The translations under genes and the position numbers were made by a program. 7,268 bases of DNA from an uncultured Opitutaceae bacterium (GTDB lineage Bacteria; Verrucomicrobiota; Verrucomicrobiia; Opitutales; Opitutaceae): positions 1-7,268 of the forward strand of contig CAKZMS010000704.1 in NCBI GenBank assembly GCA_937128785.1. The letters are read 5' to 3'. Under the pieces are notes generated by a model. It was given only the letters and a program-made list of their open reading frames with translations, was not told the DNA's origin and made no database searches. Positions 6,174 through 7,268 of the stretch are shown in pieces (positions within the stretch are counted from its first letter, which is position 1; each line of letters starts with the position of its first letter).

Positions 6174-6240
6174 AGATCTGTGCAAATCAGTGAAATCTGT
6201 GGTTAACTAAAATCCTGCTTCTCAGTCCGCCTTCCCCTCC

Positions 6241-7268
6241 ATGTTTAAGACTCTTGTATCCCTGTTCTTCGGTGCGTGCTTCGCGCTCAATCTTTTCGCT
6301 GCCGACCATCCCAACGTCGTTCTTATCATCACGGATGACCAAGGTTACGGAGACCTTTCGGCGCACGGAAATCCGATCCTGCAAACGCCGGAGATGGATC
6401 GCCTGCACGCGGAGTCCGTGCGACTGACCGACTACCATGTGAGTCCGACCTGTGCGCCGACCCGCGGAGCCATGATGAGCGGGCACTACACCAATCGAGC
6501 GGGTCCGTGGCACACCATCAAAGGTCGGTCCTTCCTACGGGTGGGCGAGGCCACGCTCGGCGAAGTGTTCGCAGCGGCAGGCTACGGCACGGGCCTCTTC
6601 GGTAAGTGGCATTTGGGGGACAACTATCCCTATCGACCGGAGGATCGCGGATTCACGGAAACGGTGGTGCATGCCGGCGGAGGCGTGGGCCAGACCCCGG
6701 ACCTGTGGGACAACGCCTACTTCGATGATGTCTATCGCCACAACGGAGAGCCCAAAAAATTTGCGGGTTACTGCACCGATGTCTATTTTCAGGAAGCGCG
6801 TCGATTTATGGCGGAAGAGCAGGCGGCGGGCCGGCCGTTCTTTGCCATGATTTCCACCAACGCGCCGCACAGCCCGTTTCACGTGGTGGAGCGCTACTCG
6901 CAACCGTATCTCGACGCGGGCCTGAGTGAACGGGAGGCGATCTTTTTTGGCATGATTGCCAACATTGATGAGAATCTCGGTTCGCTCCGTGATTGGCTGG
7001 CGAGTGAAGGACTCGCGGAAAATACGATTTTCATTTTCACCACGGACAATGGCACGGCCTCCGGGGGGGGGATCTTCAACGCGGGAATGAAGGGCACGAA
7101 AACCACCCAATACGATGGCGGCCACCGGGTGCCGTTCTTTCTGCATTGGCCGGCGGGAGACATGGTCGGGGGCCGCGACGTGGACCGGTTGACGGCGCAT
7201 ATCGATTTGTTGCCGACGATGATCGAGCTGTGTGACCTGACCGCTCCCGCGGACTACCAGTTTGACGG
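6241..7268 (+). CDS. Secreted formylglycine-dependent arylsulfatase, C-terminus cut by the window edge
   Basis: This is an exported alkaline-phosphatase-superfamily sulfatase (S1-type), which removes sulfate esters, most likely from a polysaccharide or its oligomers. 342 complete codons are present and the frame is open to the edge. Residues 1-20 form a signal peptide ending in NLFA before ADHPN, and the catalytic domain begins at once with NVVLIITDDQGYGDL (25-39), whose Asp32/Asp33 bind calcium. This fixes the start although no Shine-Dalgarno is present. Cys71 in CAPTR (71-75) fits the C-x-P-[ST]-R signature for conversion to formylglycine. Other motifs are FGKWHLG (120-126), APH with His210 (208-210), TTDNG with Asp269/Asn270 (267-271) and KGTKTTQYDGGHRVP (284-298). 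A run of nine G lies at 7063-7071 (SGGG). The visible part covers most of the N-terminal catalytic domain; the C-terminal subdomain lies outside. The exact sulfatase subfamily and sugar cannot be set by eye. Confidence 0.92.
   Translation, partial: MFKTLVSLFFGACFALNLFAADHPNVVLIITDDQGYGDLSAHGNPILQTPEMDRLHAESVRLTDYHVSPTCAPTRGAMMSGHYTNRAGPWHTIKGRSFLRVGEATLGEVFAAAGYGTGLFGKWHLGDNYPYRPEDRGFTETVVHAGGGVGQTPDLWDNAYFDDVYRHNGEPKKFAGYCTDVYFQEARRFMAEEQAAGRPFFAMISTNAPHSPFHVVERYSQPYLDAGLSEREAIFFGMIANIDENLGSLRDWLASEGLAENTIFIFTTDNGTASGGGIFNAGMKGTKTTQYDGGHRVPFFLHWPAGDMVGGRDVDRLTAHIDLLPTMIELCDLTAPADYQFD

Larger units (their letters stand above)
6050..6206. repeat. 157-bp element with imperfect 31-bp terminal inverted repeats ('ACCACAGATT' type)
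   Basis: The left end (6050-6080, beginning TTGACCACAGATT) matches the reverse complement of the right end (6176-6206, ending AATCTGTGGTTAA) at 25 of 31 positions. Each arm itself contains two CACAGAT units about 20 bp apart. Between the arms lie two further hairpins (6085-6110 and 6152-6173). There is no coding sequence and I see no clear target-site duplication. 'ACCACAGATTTCAC' sequences are, from memory, frequent in intergenic regions of Verrucomicrobiota and some other phyla. A MITE-like or composite REP origin is possible. It separates the amidohydrolase from the sulfatase and may hold the sulfatase promoter. Confidence 0.75.

Noticed and set aside
5810..6193. Plus-strand open frame (127 codons) spanning the end of the amidohydrolase and the repeat element
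   Set aside because: It overlaps the amidohydrolase out of frame and then reads through the inverted-repeat element. There is no domain and no ribosome site.
6451..6465. Thr in place of Ser in the sulfatase signature (CAPTR rather than CxPSR) as an unusual active site
   Set aside because: C-x-P-T-R is a common variant among PVC sulfatases and fits the wider C-x-P-x-R rule for formylglycine formation.
6535..7200. Minus-strand open frame (221 codons) opposite the sulfatase
   Set aside because: It is the complement of clear sulfatase active-site sequence and its translation shows no domain.

Overview
This GC-rich window (about 60% by eye, not computed) looks like an accessory polysaccharide-utilisation region of a Verrucomicrobiota bacterium, probably near the Opitutaceae/Opitutales. 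This assignment is an inference. It rests on the PVC-type arylsulfatase, the PVC-typical secreted beta-propeller protein, the fuconolactonase-family amidohydrolase, the HEAT-like secreted N-terminus at the left edge, weak or absent Shine-Dalgarno sequences, and 'ACCACAGATT' and 'TCCGCC...GGCGGA' intergenic repeats of the kind I associate with these genomes.

Layout from left to right. (1) The minus-strand 5' part of a secreted alpha-solenoid protein (1-317) runs off the left edge; it may be the N-terminal extension of a large sodium:solute symporter. (2) A 77-bp divergent intergenic region (318-394) follows. (3) A classical short-chain dehydrogenase (395-1135, +) converges, with an 11-bp gap, on (4) a zinc-dependent AstE/aspartoacylase-family deacylase (1147-2124, -). 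(5) The divergent intergenic region 2125-2280 carries two 19-bp palindromes that are exact reverse complements of each other; the second one abuts the only strong Shine-Dalgarno in the window. (6) A threonine-synthase-like PLP enzyme (2281-3357, +) is followed 23 bp later by (7) a secreted five-bladed-propeller protein of unproven activity (3381-5003, +). (8) A 168-bp gap holds a long perfect-to-wobble hairpin (5090-5121). (9) A COG3618/L-fuconolactonase-type amidohydrolase (5172-6008, +). (10) A 232-bp gap is largely made of a 157-bp element with imperfect 31-bp inverted ends and two internal hairpins (6050-6206). (11) A secreted formylglycine sulfatase (6241-7268, +) runs off the right edge.

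Working model (inference): the exported sulfatase and the propeller protein act on a sulfated, deoxysugar-rich polysaccharide such as a fucoidan- or rhamnan-type glycan. The released sugar is imported, possibly by the leftmost gene product. It is then oxidised by the dehydrogenase to a lactone and opened by the amidohydrolase. The divergently arranged deacylase and threonine-synthase-like enzyme do not fit standard sugar catabolism and are the least explained part of the locus. I found no RNA gene, CRISPR array, transposase or defence system. No gene-free stretch exceeds 300 bases.
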